Notes: generated by a model not told the origin, from the sequence alone. 64,000 nucleotides of DNA from Trachythela sp. YZ-2020 (GCA_016169945.1 JADLSH010000395.1:3832501-3896500), one strand, 5' to 3'; shown: positions 34,039-44,580, numbered from the stretch's first letter. Numbers and translations: made by a program.

Positions 34039-34365
34039 ATGAATATGTCTACAGAAAAAACAATTTTATTTTTTATTGTCATAACTGTCGCTGTCGTTGA
34101 AGGCAAAGTACACAAACGTTGTGAATCAAGTTCTGATTGTGGTGTTGGAGAATGTTGTACGTCAAGAAACAGATGTAAACGTTTCATTCCTGAAGGACGT
34201 AAATGTAACGTATTTCGACAGATCATGGGTGATCAATGTCCTTGTGTCACTGGAAGTAGTTGCACGAGCACAACAAGTGAACTGACGTTAAAAACAAGAA
34301 TGACATGCAAAGCCATTGTCAAACAGAACTACAGAGAAATCGTGGAAGAAGTAATGATAATGTAA
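34039..34365 (+). CDS. secreted ten-cysteine prokineticin/colipase-like protein, copy C
   Basis: 108 codons; the only copy on the + strand, so it runs sense to the host receptor gene. It lacks one isoleucine in the signal-peptide core and ends in Met instead of Leu; all ten cysteines are kept. An AATAAA lies at about 34411 in GAAAATAAACGAC, with another near 34605. It is an inverted relative of copy B: flanking homology extends from about 33875 to 34630. Changes are confined to the signal peptide and last residue, which suggests the mature domain is constrained or the copy is very young. Confidence 0.86.
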   Translation: MNMSTEKTILFFIVITVAVVEGKVHKRCESSSDCGVGECCTSRNRCKRFIPEGRKCNVFRQIMGDQCPCVTGSSCTSTTSELTLKTRMTCKAIVKQNYREIVEEVMIM

Positions 34366-35038
34366 TCGAAATAACTATTGCATTGAGTTGCATAAACAGT
34401 CGCAGCAAGAAAATAAACGACAAAGAATGAAAGAATGATTCATTTCCACGAAGATTGGGGCATGAAAAATCTTTATGAACAATCGTTATTTATCTCTATA
34501 TGATGATATATATGAACTTGTATTCAATATTGCTATACAATAGTCAAGTACTTTTATTTGAAAATTGTTCTAATAGATATGTCAAGTAGTTCACATTGGA
34601 ACAGAAATAAATAATATTAACAAAACTTTCGTAATGTTATTTTCTTCTGACTTCGTTATATTCGTAAGAAAACTTAAGTTTTCATTGATTATATCATGCG
34701 TTGCAGGTTCTGCATTTGCCAGTATTACTTACATTTTTAGCTATTTTCTTCAACTTCGTAATCAATTTTATATTCAAAGTTTGTTTCATGCAAGTTTCAC
34801 TGATGAGTTGCAAACTCGCAAAGGTCGAGTGGAGTGGACTATGACAGCAACTTTCTCAATAATCCCATTCAGTATCTTAAACTGATCTGCATGCCTTGGG
34901 TAATGTGATCAATAAAACCGTATAGCGGGAAGGATCTTGAAAGGTATATAGCTGTAATGCTACTATTTTTAATAAAATCTATGTATCTATCTATCTATAT
35001 CATCTTTACAAGAAACAAAATTTAAATGAATTTTTATA

Positions 35039-35309
35039 CAGTGGCGGTTCAGTAGCGGACAAGTCGCGAAATATTGGGGGTGCGAGCCAATATATTACCG
35101 CTTTATTGTTGCCGCCAATATCAGTCCTTAAAATTGTTTTGGCTTATAAATTTACCAAAAATTTGATTTAAGAATAGACCGTCAAGGCTTCCACGATTCT
35201 AAAACTGATCCATGTTGCAGCTTTTTTACACAGTTAATCAGCAATCTTTTAAAGCCTTTTATAGGAGTTATTGTCTCCATTGCAACCTCTCACCTTGCGC
35301 CTGCCACTG
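35039..35309. mobile_element. possible hAT-like MITE
   Basis: Starts CAGTGGCGG and ends CGCCTGCCACTG, a terminus style common in hAT-like elements. The arms match only over the ends and no target duplication is clear. Confidence 0.35.
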
Positions 35310-36233
35310 CATGATTATATTTCATTTCTATTAAGAAATTAATGTACAATTGAGCATTAAAACCTTTTCTTCACATTTACAATCAGATATAACATTGGCT
35401 ATTTAGGTTCGTGAAATTAACATGATGAAAACGACCAGTTTATATGAATGCTTCTCAATTCATGCATGGGCCTTTCTAAAACGGAATGCCAAAAAATTAC
35501 CATCACGAAGTTACGAGTGAGTGTTTTGATCAATATATCATGATGAAATTTATCGATACAACTTTAAGTTATGAAGTTATGGTACATATCTAAATAACTC
35601 TAAGTAACATTTCAATGACAATATTCTAAAAGTCAAGAGACGAACTAAAATCTGACGGTTGAGCTTGAGACATATTGAAAGGTATACATACTGTACTTAG
35701 TAAAGTACTTAATAACGAGCAAACCCTAGCCTGCGGCGCAGTGTAATGTTGTGGAACAGGGCATATTTTAAGGATTTCTAAGTGGGGGGCCATTTGTGAA
35801 AAAGGGCCCTTAATCTGAGTGCTGAAGGCGCGAGCCCTGTAGGGGTCCCCGGGGGAGCTTTTCCCCAGGAAAATTTTGAAATCTGGAGCTCTGAAATTGC
35901 CAATTCTGAATACTATAAGATTGAATATTTTACTTGTAATCCAATAGTAGTTCAATGTTTTAACTAAAACTTTAAAAATGTCTAACTATATAAGCCATAA
36001 AAACAATATTTCGTTAAACACAGACAAATCATTTACTCTGTAAATGACCCAATGTATAAAGGGCCAGGGAGTGGGAGGTCAATTTTGTGTGAGTGGGGGG
36101 CCATCAAGAGGGCCTGGGGGGCCAAGTGGCCCCCCCAGTATATATGTTAAAATATGCCTTGTTGTGGAATGTGTGTCTATACCGCATGCTAAGCGAACCC
36201 GAAGTGTCGTAACGTTTGAGCTTAGAGATTTCA

Positions 36234-36298
36234 GGTGGTACAACACTCATCAGGGAGGTGGTGCAACACTCATCAGGGAGGTGGTGCAACACTCATTG
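36234..36298. repeat. 23-bp minisatellite, short array
   Basis: Nearly three units of CACTCATCAGGGAGGTGGTG plus CAA. A longer array of the same unit is at 39785-39866, next to the second Penelope-like copy. Confidence 0.85.
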
Positions 36299-37020
36299 GA
36301 ATGGTTAGAGTAAATATTTTATCAATTTGGTTCATTGGTTTCACTGTTGGACCACCTGATCAAGGTGCTGAGGGTATAATTCATCTGCATCTGCTCACTG
36401 CAGTTATATTGTATTCGATTTGATTTTGATGTGGGTTTTTTGTCTTTCTCCTCACCACAAAAATGTTCTTGGACCAGTTGTCCCATGTCCGCTACGGTTT
36501 CGCCCATGACTGTCACTGGGTTGAAAGATTTCAAAATGTCCAAATGTATAAGATGACGGGACAGTCAGTTCTACTGTTGGAGCAATAAAGGAAATATGGA
36601 TTTCATGCAGTAAATGTGGCATGCTCTATATTGGTGAAACTGATAGATATTTAAGGGTAAGGTTTGGTGAGCATCGTCGTGCTGTCGTAAACAATGATGC
36701 AATCACAGTGTTTCAGATATGAAAATTCGAGCTCTGTGTCCCATTTCTGGCAGCAACGATAGCCGCAAAAGGCAAGAAATGCGTCTCATTTTCCAACTTG
36801 GTAACATTCATCATCCTCTCATCATCAATGAGCGTTTCTCTTACATTTAACTCCTATCTGTTTATGCCTGCCATCAGCAGATACTCTAGATCTCACCTCC
36901 TCTAATATTTCGTTCCTTATTTTGTTTTCTACTAACCTCCAGACGAAGGGCCTTCGCTCGAAACGTCGAAGTTCTTATTGTATTTTTCAGGTAGTTTTAC
37001 ACAACAGTCAGCCGCCGAAT
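36297..37020 (+). mobile_element. Penelope-like element 3' fragment (GIY-YIG remnant), copy 1
   Basis: The + frame reads ISCSKCGMLYIGETDRYLRV and EHRRAVVNNDA, the start of a GIY-YIG endonuclease domain of Penelope-like retroelements. It is then broken by a deletion near 36705. The reverse transcriptase is absent (5' truncated). The tail includes the ribozyme-like motif at 36938. Confidence 0.78.
36938..36975 (+). ncRNA. hammerhead-ribozyme-like motif, copy 1
   Basis: Reads CCAGACGAAGGGCCTTCGCT then CGAAACGTCG. GACGA, a GGGC/GCTC stem II and the GAAAC box are in hammerhead order, followed by GTC. The first conserved box would be CTGACGA but has A in place of T, so activity is doubtful. Hammerheads are known in Penelope-like elements. 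Confidence 0.35.
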
Positions 37021-37336
37021 ACGAAACGTTCCGTCAGAAATTGAAACGTTCCGTCAGAAATGAATTGTGGTCTCTTTCATACCCTATATAAATACTACGT
37101 CATAAATATTTTAAAATTTTAAATGGTTAACGACTACTGTACTTGTTGTATATTAGGATTAGACTTACAGACGGAAAGATAAACAAAGAAGCTTAACAAG
37201 TGTTTTACCTGAATATTTTGTCCGTTAATTACCTGCAACCTTTTCACCTTTTAAAATACAATTTGTACGTTGAACTAACTCCAAGGTGCTGATTCATCTG
37301 TTTAATAACAACTATCATTAAATATTTGTAAACAAG

Positions 37337-37798
37337 AAAATCTTCTTATTTCTTCTATTAATATAAGAAGATTTTTTTCTATAAGATTTTCAAAAATTTA
37401 GCTAAATTTAAGGACGTCATTTAAGGACGTCATCCAACGTTCGGAATGACATCGTCAATTTGACTTGTATTTTTTGTGACATCATTTTGCATGTTATGTA
37501 AAGTTTATATAATAAACCAAGGAAACAATATACAATATTTATCTTCTTTAAACTATTTAACAATGTACTCTATATAGAAGAGTAGTTCTATTCCAAATAA
37601 TTGACGGTTAACATTGATCTCAAATCTTAATTATTGTAAAACAGGAACATTATGAAGAAAGTTAATTCAAACGCTTAAAATTACAGTGGAATAATTAACG
37701 AGAATAATATAAGAAGATTTTTGCCCAAAATATAAATCTTCTTATATTAATATAAGAAGAAATAAGAAGAAATAATATAAGAATATTTGCCAACCCTG
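37337..37798. mobile_element. hAT-like MITE, truncated copy
   Basis: The same interior and right end (CCAACCCTG then GTTTGTTTACGC) as the copies at 13120, 17210 and 20470. The left terminus and left duplication are deleted; AACAAGAAAATC joins straight to CTTCTTATTTC. Confidence 0.75.
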
Positions 37799-38774
37799 GT
37801 TTGTTTACGCATCAATCAACCATTGAAATCTATATTGATGTTTTATCTTCATGTGCGGTACATTAGGGCCATTTATACGGGAGAAAATAAGTCGCGACTT
37901 ACATAAGATAAACAAAGAAGCATAACAAATGTTTTACCTGAATATTTTGTCCGTTAACCTCCAACCTTTTTCAAGGCAGATGATTAATTTTATTTTAAGA
38001 AATATGTTTTCATTTCCTTTTCACCTTTTAAAATGCAATTTGTACATTGATTTAACTCCAAGGTGCTGATTTATCTGTTTAATAACAACTATCATTAAAT
38101 ATTTTGTAAACAAGAAAATCAAACAATGTTTGTTTACGCATCAATCAACCATTGAAATCTGTATTGATGTTTTATCTTCATGTGCGGTACATTAGGAGAT
38201 TGCGGTACATACGGGAGAAAATAAGTGGCGACTTACATTAGTATACACTAGTATAAATGGTGAAATTCTAATAAGTCGCGACTTATTGTGGAACAGCCTG
38301 AACTCCTGTTCTAATTTAAGTCGCAACTTACTAGAATTTGACAATTTATACGAGTGTAAGTCGCGAATGGCCCTATTGTCAGTTCGGATGCTGCACTTGT
38401 AGGAGTAACTCATTTCAAGAAATAAACCTTGAAATGGAAACTGCATCAAAAGGAAGTAGAAGAAAATAGTTGAAGATGGAATAATAAAGCAATGCTTTTT
38501 ACGAATATAATAAAGTCAGAAGACAAAAGTTTTGTTGATAATATTTATTTCTGTAGCAATGTGAACTACTTGACATATCTGTTAGAACAATTCCCATATG
38601 AAATTAGTTGACTATTGTATAACAATATTGAATAGAAGTTCATTAGAGATAAATAACGCCGATTGTTCATAAAGATTTTTGATGCCCCAATATTCGTGGA
38701 AATAATGAGTCATTCTTTGTCGTTTATTTTCTTGCTGCGGCTGTTTATTCAACTCAATGCAATAGTTATTTCGA

Positions 38775-39104
38775 TTACAATATCATGACTTCTTCCACGA
38801 CTTCTCTGTAGTTCTGTTTGACAATGGGTTTGCATGTCATTCTTGTTTTTAACGCCAGTTCACTTGTTGTGCTCGTGCAACTACTTCCAGTGACACAAGG
38901 ACATTGATCACCCATGATCTGTCGAAATACGTTACATTTACGTCCTTCAGGAATGAAACGTTTACATCTGTTTCTTGACGTACAACATTCTCCAACACCA
39001 CAATCAGAACTTGATTCACAACGTTTGTGTAGTTTGCCTTCAACGACAGCGACAGTTATGACAATAATGAAAAATAGAATTGTTTTTTCTGTAGACATAT
39101 TCAT
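38775..39104 (-). CDS. secreted ten-cysteine prokineticin/colipase-like protein, copy D
   Basis: 109 codons, the most diverged copy: four substitutions against A/B/E (Val to Leu just after the signal peptide, Thr to Ala, Ala to Pro and Ile to Val near the C terminus). All ten cysteines and the CPC motif are conserved. A TATA box lies 89 bp upstream in a slightly different context (GAGGTATAAAAG), shared with copy E. It sits in unit 1 of the two-unit tandem duplication, antisense to the receptor gene. Confidence 0.86.
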   Translation of the reverse strand: MNMSTEKTILFFIIVITVAVVEGKLHKRCESSSDCGVGECCTSRNRCKRFIPEGRKCNVFRQIMGDQCPCVTGSSCTSTTSELALKTRMTCKPIVKQNYREVVEEVMIL

Positions 39105-39192
39105 TTTGTTCAGACCACTTCAAATGTACTTCAATACTATTGCACTTGTTAAGTGTTTATGTGAATGATGTCTGTTGTCAAAAGGCTCTCGT

Positions 39193-39200
39193 CTTTTATA
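39193..39200 (-). promoter_or_regulatory. TATA box of gene copy D
   Basis: Minus-strand TATAAAAG, 89 bp before the start codon. Confidence 0.7.
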
Positions 39201-39784
39201 CCTCAAATGAATTTCAAAATAAAACAACTTTATTGCCTCAGGCAATGAACAGCTGACAATAAATTAGAAGATGAATGTGTTAATTGGCAAATAATTGAAG
39301 CAAACGAGTAGGATTTATCAGAATTGCCGACGCAAAATTAGAAGCAAACGAGTAGGATTTATAGCCAAGAAACGTTGCTACAGGAAACTTTATAAATATA
39401 CATTTTTTATCTCTATAATCTTATGAATAATGTAAGCTTTATTCATGATTGTTATGCAATTTGGAAAGTTGTAATAACAGATGTCTTAAGTTGCTTAAGT
39501 AGTTCATTTTATTGGCATGCATGTGTCAACAATATGTAACAATAATATTATCTGGTTGCCACTTATCTAGGCCTTTCTAAAACGGAATGCCAAGAATTAC
39601 CATCACGAAGTTACGAGTGAGTGTTTTGATCAATATATCATGATGAAATTTATCGATACAACTTTAAGTTATGAAGTTATGGTACATATCTAAATAACTC
39701 TGATTCATCAGTAACATTTCAATGACAATATTCTAAAAGTCAAGAGGCGAACTAAAATCTGACGGTTGAGCTTGAGACATATTG

Positions 39785-39866
39785 ACACTCATCAGGGAGG
39801 TGGTGCAACACTCATCAGGGAGGTGGTGCAACGCTCATCAGGAAGGTGGTGCAACACTCATCAGGG
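39785..39866. repeat. 23-bp minisatellite
   Basis: About 3.5 units of CACTCATCAGGGAGGTGGTG plus CAA, the same unit as at 36234. It encodes nothing; open frames over it are chance. Confidence 0.88.
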
Positions 39867-40092
39867 GTGGAAAAAATTTTTTATTTTCTGGAAAAAATAT
39901 TTTAAATTATCAATACTTAATAACAGACTGCACTTTAGCTGTTTATTTGTATTACTGTTTATCTGTATTTATATTTTTGTGCATTAAACAACATCTATTA
40001 AACCAAAACTGCTGCTGAAATTGTGTCTAGGTTCACTGTTTAAGGTTTAATGTAGCTTGTACTCCAGTGCACAGTAGGCGTATACTGCAGGT

Positions 40093-41035
40093 TGGAATGG
40101 TTAGAGTAAATATTTTATCAACTTGGTTCATTGGTTTAACTGTTGGGCCACCTGATCAAGGTGCTGAGGGTATAATTTATCTGCATCTGCTCACTGCAGT
40201 TATATTGTATTCGATTTGATTTTGATGTGTTTTTTTGTCTTTCTCCTCACCACCAAAATGTTCTTGGGACCAGTTGTCCCATGGTCCGCTACAGTTTCGC
40301 CCATGACTGTCACTGGGTTGAAATATTTCAAAATGTCCAAATGTATAAGATGACGCAACAGTCAGTTCTACTGTTTGTGCCAATAAAGGAAATATGGATT
40401 TCATGTAGTAAATGTGGCATGCTCTATATTGGTGAAACTGATAGATATTTAAGGGTAAGGTTTGGTGAGCATCGTCGTGCTGTCGTAAACAATGATGCTA
40501 AACAACCTGTTGCCAGACATTTCAATACTGGCAATCGCAGTGTTTCAGTCAGATATGAAAATTCGAGCTCTGTGTCCCATTTTTGGAAGCAACGATAGCC
40601 GCAAAAGCCAATAAATTCTTCTCATTTCCCAACTTGGCACCATTCATCCTCTCGGTATTAATGAGCGCCTCTCTTACATTTAACTCCTATCTGTTTATGC
40701 CTGCCATCAGCAGATACTCTAGATCTCACCTCCTCTAATATTTCGTTCCTTATTTTCTGTCTTTCTTGCTTTGTTATCTTTGTTCGCTGCTCCTTATATG
40801 CTAATATATTTTGTGATGTGATTTCCATGTTTTGTTTATAGTTTGTTTTGATTATATCCATCTGATTCGTTTATTTTTTATCACGTGATCGCTTTTGTAT
40901 TCATATAAAAGCATATGTTTTCCCCCGACCCATTCTACTAACTTCCAGACGAAGGGCCTTCGCTCGAAACGTCGAAGTTCTTATTGTATTTTTCAGGTAG
41001 TTTTACACAACAGTCAACCGCCGAATACAAGTATA
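40093..41035 (+). mobile_element. Penelope-like element 3' part with GIY-YIG endonuclease, copy 2
   Basis: This is the better copy. A + frame ending at 40598 encodes IWISCSKCGMLYIGETDRYL, then RVRFGEHRRAVVNND, AKQPVARHFNTGN and HFWKQR, a recognisable GIY-YIG endonuclease of Penelope-like retroelements, with the Cys-x2-Cys before LYIGET that is usual there. The reverse transcriptase is missing, so this is a 5'-truncated copy. The tail to about 41035 contains the ribozyme-like motif and matches fragments at 36.3-37.0 kb and 11.2 kb. Confidence 0.82.
40944..40979 (+). ncRNA. hammerhead-ribozyme-like motif, copy 2
   Basis: Same sequence as 36938-36975, including the same A-for-T change in the first conserved box. 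Its retention in two copies suggests the change was in their common source. Confidence 0.35.
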
Positions 41036-42069
41036 TATTATTAGTTTGAAACGTTCCGTCCGAAATGAATTGTGGTCTCTTTCATACCCTATATAAATAC
41101 TGCGTCAGAAATATGTTAAAATGTTAAATGGTCAACGATTACTGTACTTGTTGTATATTAGGATTAGACTTGCAGAAAAAAGATAAACAAAGAAGCTTAA
41201 CAAGTGTTTTACCTGAATATTTTGTCCGTTAATTACCTGCAACCTTTTTCCAAGGCAGATGATTAATTTTATTTTAAGAAATATGTTTTCATTTCCTTTT
41301 CACCTTTTAAAATACAATTTGTACATTGATTTAACTCCAAGGTGCTGATTTATCTGTTTAATAACAACTATCATTAAATATTTTGTAAACAAGAAAATCA
41401 AACAATGTTTGTTTACGCATCAATCAACCATTGAAATCTATATTGATGTTTTATCTTCATGTGCTGTACATGCATTAGGCCATTTATACGGGAGAAAATA
41501 AGTCGCGACTTACATTAGTAGACACTAGTATAAATGGTGAAATTCTAATAAGTCGCGACTTATTGTGGAACAGCCTGAACCCCTGTTCTAATTTAAGTCG
41601 CGATTTACTAGAATTTGACAATTTATACGAGTGTGTTCGCGTCTTATGTAAGTCGCGAATGGCCCTATTGTCAGTTCGGATGCTGCACTTGTAGGAGTAA
41701 CTCATTTCAAGAAATAAACCTTGAAATGGAAACTGCATCAAAAGGAAGTAGAAGAAAAAAGCTGAAGATGGAATAATAAAGCAATGCTTTTTACGATTGT
41801 AATAAAGTCAGAAGACAAAAGAAATACGAAAGTTTTGTTGATAATAAATATTTTATTTCTGTATCAATGTGAACTGTAAGAACAATTTTCATATGAAAAT
41901 ACTTGACTATTGTATAACAATATTATAGAAGTTCATTAGAGATAAATAACGATTGTTCATAAATATTTTTCATGCCCCAATCTTCGTGGAAATGAATCAT
42001 TCTTTCATTCTTTGTCGTTTGTTTTCTTGCTGCGACTGTTTATGCAACTCAATGCAATAGTTATTTCGA

Positions 42070-42399
42070 TTACAATATCATGACTTCTTCCACGATTTCT
42101 CTGTAGTTCTGTTTGACAATGGCTTTGCATGTCATTCTTGTTTTTAACGTCAGTTCACTTGTTGTGCTCGTGCAACTACTTCCAGTGACACAAGGACATT
42201 GATCACCCATGATCTGTCGAAATACGTTACATTTACGTCCTTCAGGAATGAAACGTTTACATCTGTTTCTTGACGTACAACATTCTCCAACACCACAATC
42301 AGAACTTGATTCACAACGTTTGTGTACTTTGCCTTCAACGACAGCGACAGTTATGACAATAATGAAAAATAGAATTGTTTTTTCTGTAGACATATTCAT
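42070..42399 (-). CDS. secreted ten-cysteine prokineticin/colipase-like protein, copy E
   Basis: 109 codons, identical in protein to copies A and B although it lies in the other duplication block. Its upstream region is like copy D (GAGGTATAAAAG, AAAATAAAACAAC), while its coding and downstream sequence are closer to A and B. That mosaic suggests gene conversion or unequal exchange between cassettes. It is antisense to the host receptor. As for the other copies, secretion and a small disulphide-rich fold are inferred; receptor or target is unknown. Confidence 0.86.
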   Translation of the reverse strand: MNMSTEKTILFFIIVITVAVVEGKVHKRCESSSDCGVGECCTSRNRCKRFIPEGRKCNVFRQIMGDQCPCVTGSSCTSTTSELTLKTRMTCKAIVKQNYREIVEEVMIL

Positions 42400-42487
42400 T
42401 TTGTTCAGACCACTTCAAATGTACTTCAACACTACTGCACTTGTTAAGTGTTGATGTGAATGATGTCTGTTGTCAAAAGGCTCTCGT

Positions 42488-42495
42488 CTTTTATA
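42488..42495 (-). promoter_or_regulatory. TATA box of gene copy E
   Basis: Minus-strand TATAAAAG, 89 bp before the start codon, in the copy D type of context. Confidence 0.7.
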
Positions 42496-42775
42496 CCTCA
42501 AATGAATTTCAAAATAAAACAACTTTATTGCCTCAGGCAATGAACAGCTGACAATAAATTAGAAGATGAATGTGTTAATTGGCAAATAATTGAAGCAAAC
42601 CAGTAGGATTTATCAGAATTGCAGACACAAAATTAGAAGAAACGAGCAGGATTTATAGCCAAGAAACGTTGCTACAGGAAACTTTATAAATATACATTTT
42701 TATCTCTATAATCTTATTTATGAATAATGTAAGCTTTATTCATGATTGTTATGCAATTGTCAAGTACTTTCATAT

Positions 42776-42944
42776 ATATGCGTAAACGTGCATATTATTA
42801 TGTATAATATAAAGAGTGTGATATTTTATAATCTTACAATATTTTATAGTTATTATAACGATACGTTTTGTATCTTTTTCATGTAATTTCATATGTGCCT
42901 GTATTGGTATTTGATGAATAAAGATTATTATTATTATTATTATT
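42776..42944 (+). mobile_element. retroposed LINE/SINE tail with 13-bp target duplication
   Basis: 169 bp ending AATAAAG plus an ATT run, flanked by AGTACTTTCATAT (42763-42775 and 42945-42957). It is absent from the equivalent place in unit 1 (near 39455), so it inserted after the duplication. Its end (GTGCCTGTATTGGTATTTGA, then GAATAAAG) looks like a LINE 3' end. Confidence 0.72.
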
Positions 42945-43060
42945 AGTACTTTCATATGGAAAGTTGTAATAACAGATGTCTTAAGTTGCTTAAGTAGTTC
43001 ATTTTATTGGCACATGCATGTGTCAACAATATGTAACAATAATATTATCTGGTTGCGACT

Positions 43061-43440
43061 TGAGAGTCGGCTTGATGTAGTCGGCCATGTCCTCAACTCT
43101 TGACCTGGGAAATGCTCGTATGTTTTTTCTATTATATTTGTCGGACATTTTACACCCCGCTAATTTAGCAATAATCGCGTCACGCAATATGACAGTGTTT
43201 GTTCGACTTCCGTTGCTAGCACCTACATCAGTTTCCGTACTTATAGAAATGTCGTCGTCCGTAATCTCATCTTGATGAGCTTTTTCTTTGTCAGCAGTGG
43301 TTTATGTATTTTTCTTCGTTTTGCGCTTTTTTCGATTGGTTCTCGTTATTAACCGCAGAACTGTCTGCAACAGAAGCACTTTGATCTCGTATGAGGGAAT
43401 TGATTGTTGTCACAAGACTAGTCTTCTCTTCCACCGCCGT
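43061..43440 (-). pseudogene. LINE ORF1-like fragment (degenerate SGNH-hydrolase region)
   Basis: On the minus strand the frame reads TNTVILRDAIIAKLAGCKMS, then RAFPRSRVEDMADYIKPTLK. This resembles the SGNH/esterase-like block of some LINE ORF1 proteins, where a GDS motif is followed by MS and a DM..YIKP stretch. Here the GDS position reads RDA and there are stops upstream, so it is a dead fragment. The family match is from memory of the motif only. Confidence 0.45.
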
Positions 43441-43705
43441 TAGAGCCACCGCCCTTTAGCTAATATGGGCTCGATTCCCGTTCCGAGCTAAAAATATTCA
43501 TGTAAAACAGTCAACGCAATACCGAAAGTCCTGCACGAGTTTTCTCCAGGCATTGGTTTTCTCGCACATGCAACGTTGACAGGGTGGATTAGGATACAGA
43601 GATGTACATTTACGACCTTATCACAATTAGCTGTAGTTAAGTAAATATGATTGAATAGATAAGATCGCTATCATTAATCATTATTGATCGTTTTATTTAT
43701 TTTAG

Positions 43706-44002
43706 CTCCTGGAAGCGCACCACGTTCTATTGTTGTGAAGTCGACTGAAACTGGAAGCTTTGAAGTATCATGGCTGCCACCTGAATACCCAAATGGCAGG
43801 ATTCTCTTTTATAGAATCTACTACAGTGATGAACTTCACAAGTCTTGGGAGAGTTGGCACTCTACGTCCGCAACGTCTTCTCCACGAAAAATCAGTCGTT
43901 GGGTTCAGAATGATCACCGTTATGCCGTGAGGATATCATCAAGCACAGGATATGGTGCAGGTCCTATATCTGAACCTTTCCTTGTTCAATCACTGAAGGG
44001 AG
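43706..44002 (+). CDS. LAR-type receptor PTP, exon 5 (FN3 domain 2)
   Basis: 297 bases, phase 1 both ends, bounded by TTTATTTTAG and GTAAGT. It encodes one FN3 domain starting APGSAPRSI, with the core Trp in FEVSWLPPEYPNGRI, the tyrosines of FYRIYYSD and the YAVRISSSTGYGAGPIS strand F. The APxSAPR start and the W.PP..PNG...YR.YY pattern are strongly diagnostic of FN3-2 in LAR/PTPRD/F/S, where the same linker follows FN3-1. This links it to exon 4 despite 33 kb between them. Confidence 0.9.
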
Positions 44003-44257
44003 GTAAGTCGAATATCAAAGAATGGTAAAATATATATTTGATAAGCAAGCTTCTCAAAGCAGAAAAAAGACATTTTAATTGGGAAAATTCTTGCGTGATG
44101 TTTAGAAACTTCAATAAGTGTTAATTCGAGGTGTTTCTTTGTAAAATGTCAGCCTTTATTCATATTTCCCTGATGATAACTCTGAGAAAGTGTAGGGCGG
44201 GCACCGTTAACAACAGACCGGGACAAAGTAACAGTAAGGTTGTGTAAGTAATACATA

Positions 44258-44580
44258 TATGAAGGGTGATTACCGCCAAAATTCGATATGCCATTTTGCT
44301 ATTCATTTCGATGCAATTATACAATTCTGTCATGATGGGTGCAATTTGATATCCTATTGTGTATTAATGTTTCGTATTCGGCTGTTTTGTATTCGGCAGT
44401 TTTGTATTCGGCTGTTTCGTATTCGGCTGTTTTGTATTCTGCTGTTTTGTATTCTGCTGTTTTGTATTCGGCTGTTTCGTATTCTGCTGTTTTGTATTCG
44501 GCTGTTTTGTATTCGGCTGTTTTGTATTCGGCTGTTTTTTATTCGGCTGTTTCGTATTAAATATTCGCCTGTTTTATGTT
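44258..44580 (+). mobile_element. single arm of the satellite-bearing foldback family
   Basis: Starts TGAAGGGTGATTACCGCC like the ends of 30389-33868. It continues with the same CATGATGGGTGCAATTTGAT region and carries a 15-bp GTATTCGGCTGTTTT array (44374-44557). Only one arm is present. Confidence 0.75.

Larger units (their letters stand above)
35470..39570. repeat. tandem duplication, unit 1 (with gene copy D)
   Basis: Direct duplicate of 39571-43060, both starting at GCCTTTCTAAAACGGAATGCC. It contains a 23-bp minisatellite, a Penelope-like fragment, doubled spacer blocks and gene copy D. Compared with unit 2 it has an extra stretch of about 560 bp (35685-36235) rich in G and C runs, and an extra spacer block carrying the truncated MITE. 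Confidence 0.8.
39571..43060. repeat. tandem duplication, unit 2 (with gene copy E)
   Basis: Second copy of 35470-39570, ending at ATCTGGTTGCGACTT where unit 1 reads ATCTGGTTGCCACTT. It lacks the MITE-bearing spacer block and carries its own retroposed insertion at 42776. Confidence 0.8.
10536..43705 (+). other. intron 4, a 33-kb intron hosting nested genes
   Basis: The intron runs from GTGAGT after exon 4 to TTTATTTTAG before exon 5. It contains five intact secreted cysteine-rich genes, one deleted cassette, a LINE, Penelope-like fragments, foldback elements, MITEs and satellite arrays, each listed separately. The stretch 10536-11200 has no recognised feature. Splicing across this intron is inferred from matching phase (G|CT gives Ala) and from domain order. 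Confidence 0.75.

Noticed and set aside
43440..43500. tRNA-like box B (GGCTCGATTCCCG) suggesting a tRNA or SINE head
   Set aside because: No cloverleaf can be drawn and box A spacing is wrong; could be an old SINE but not supportable.
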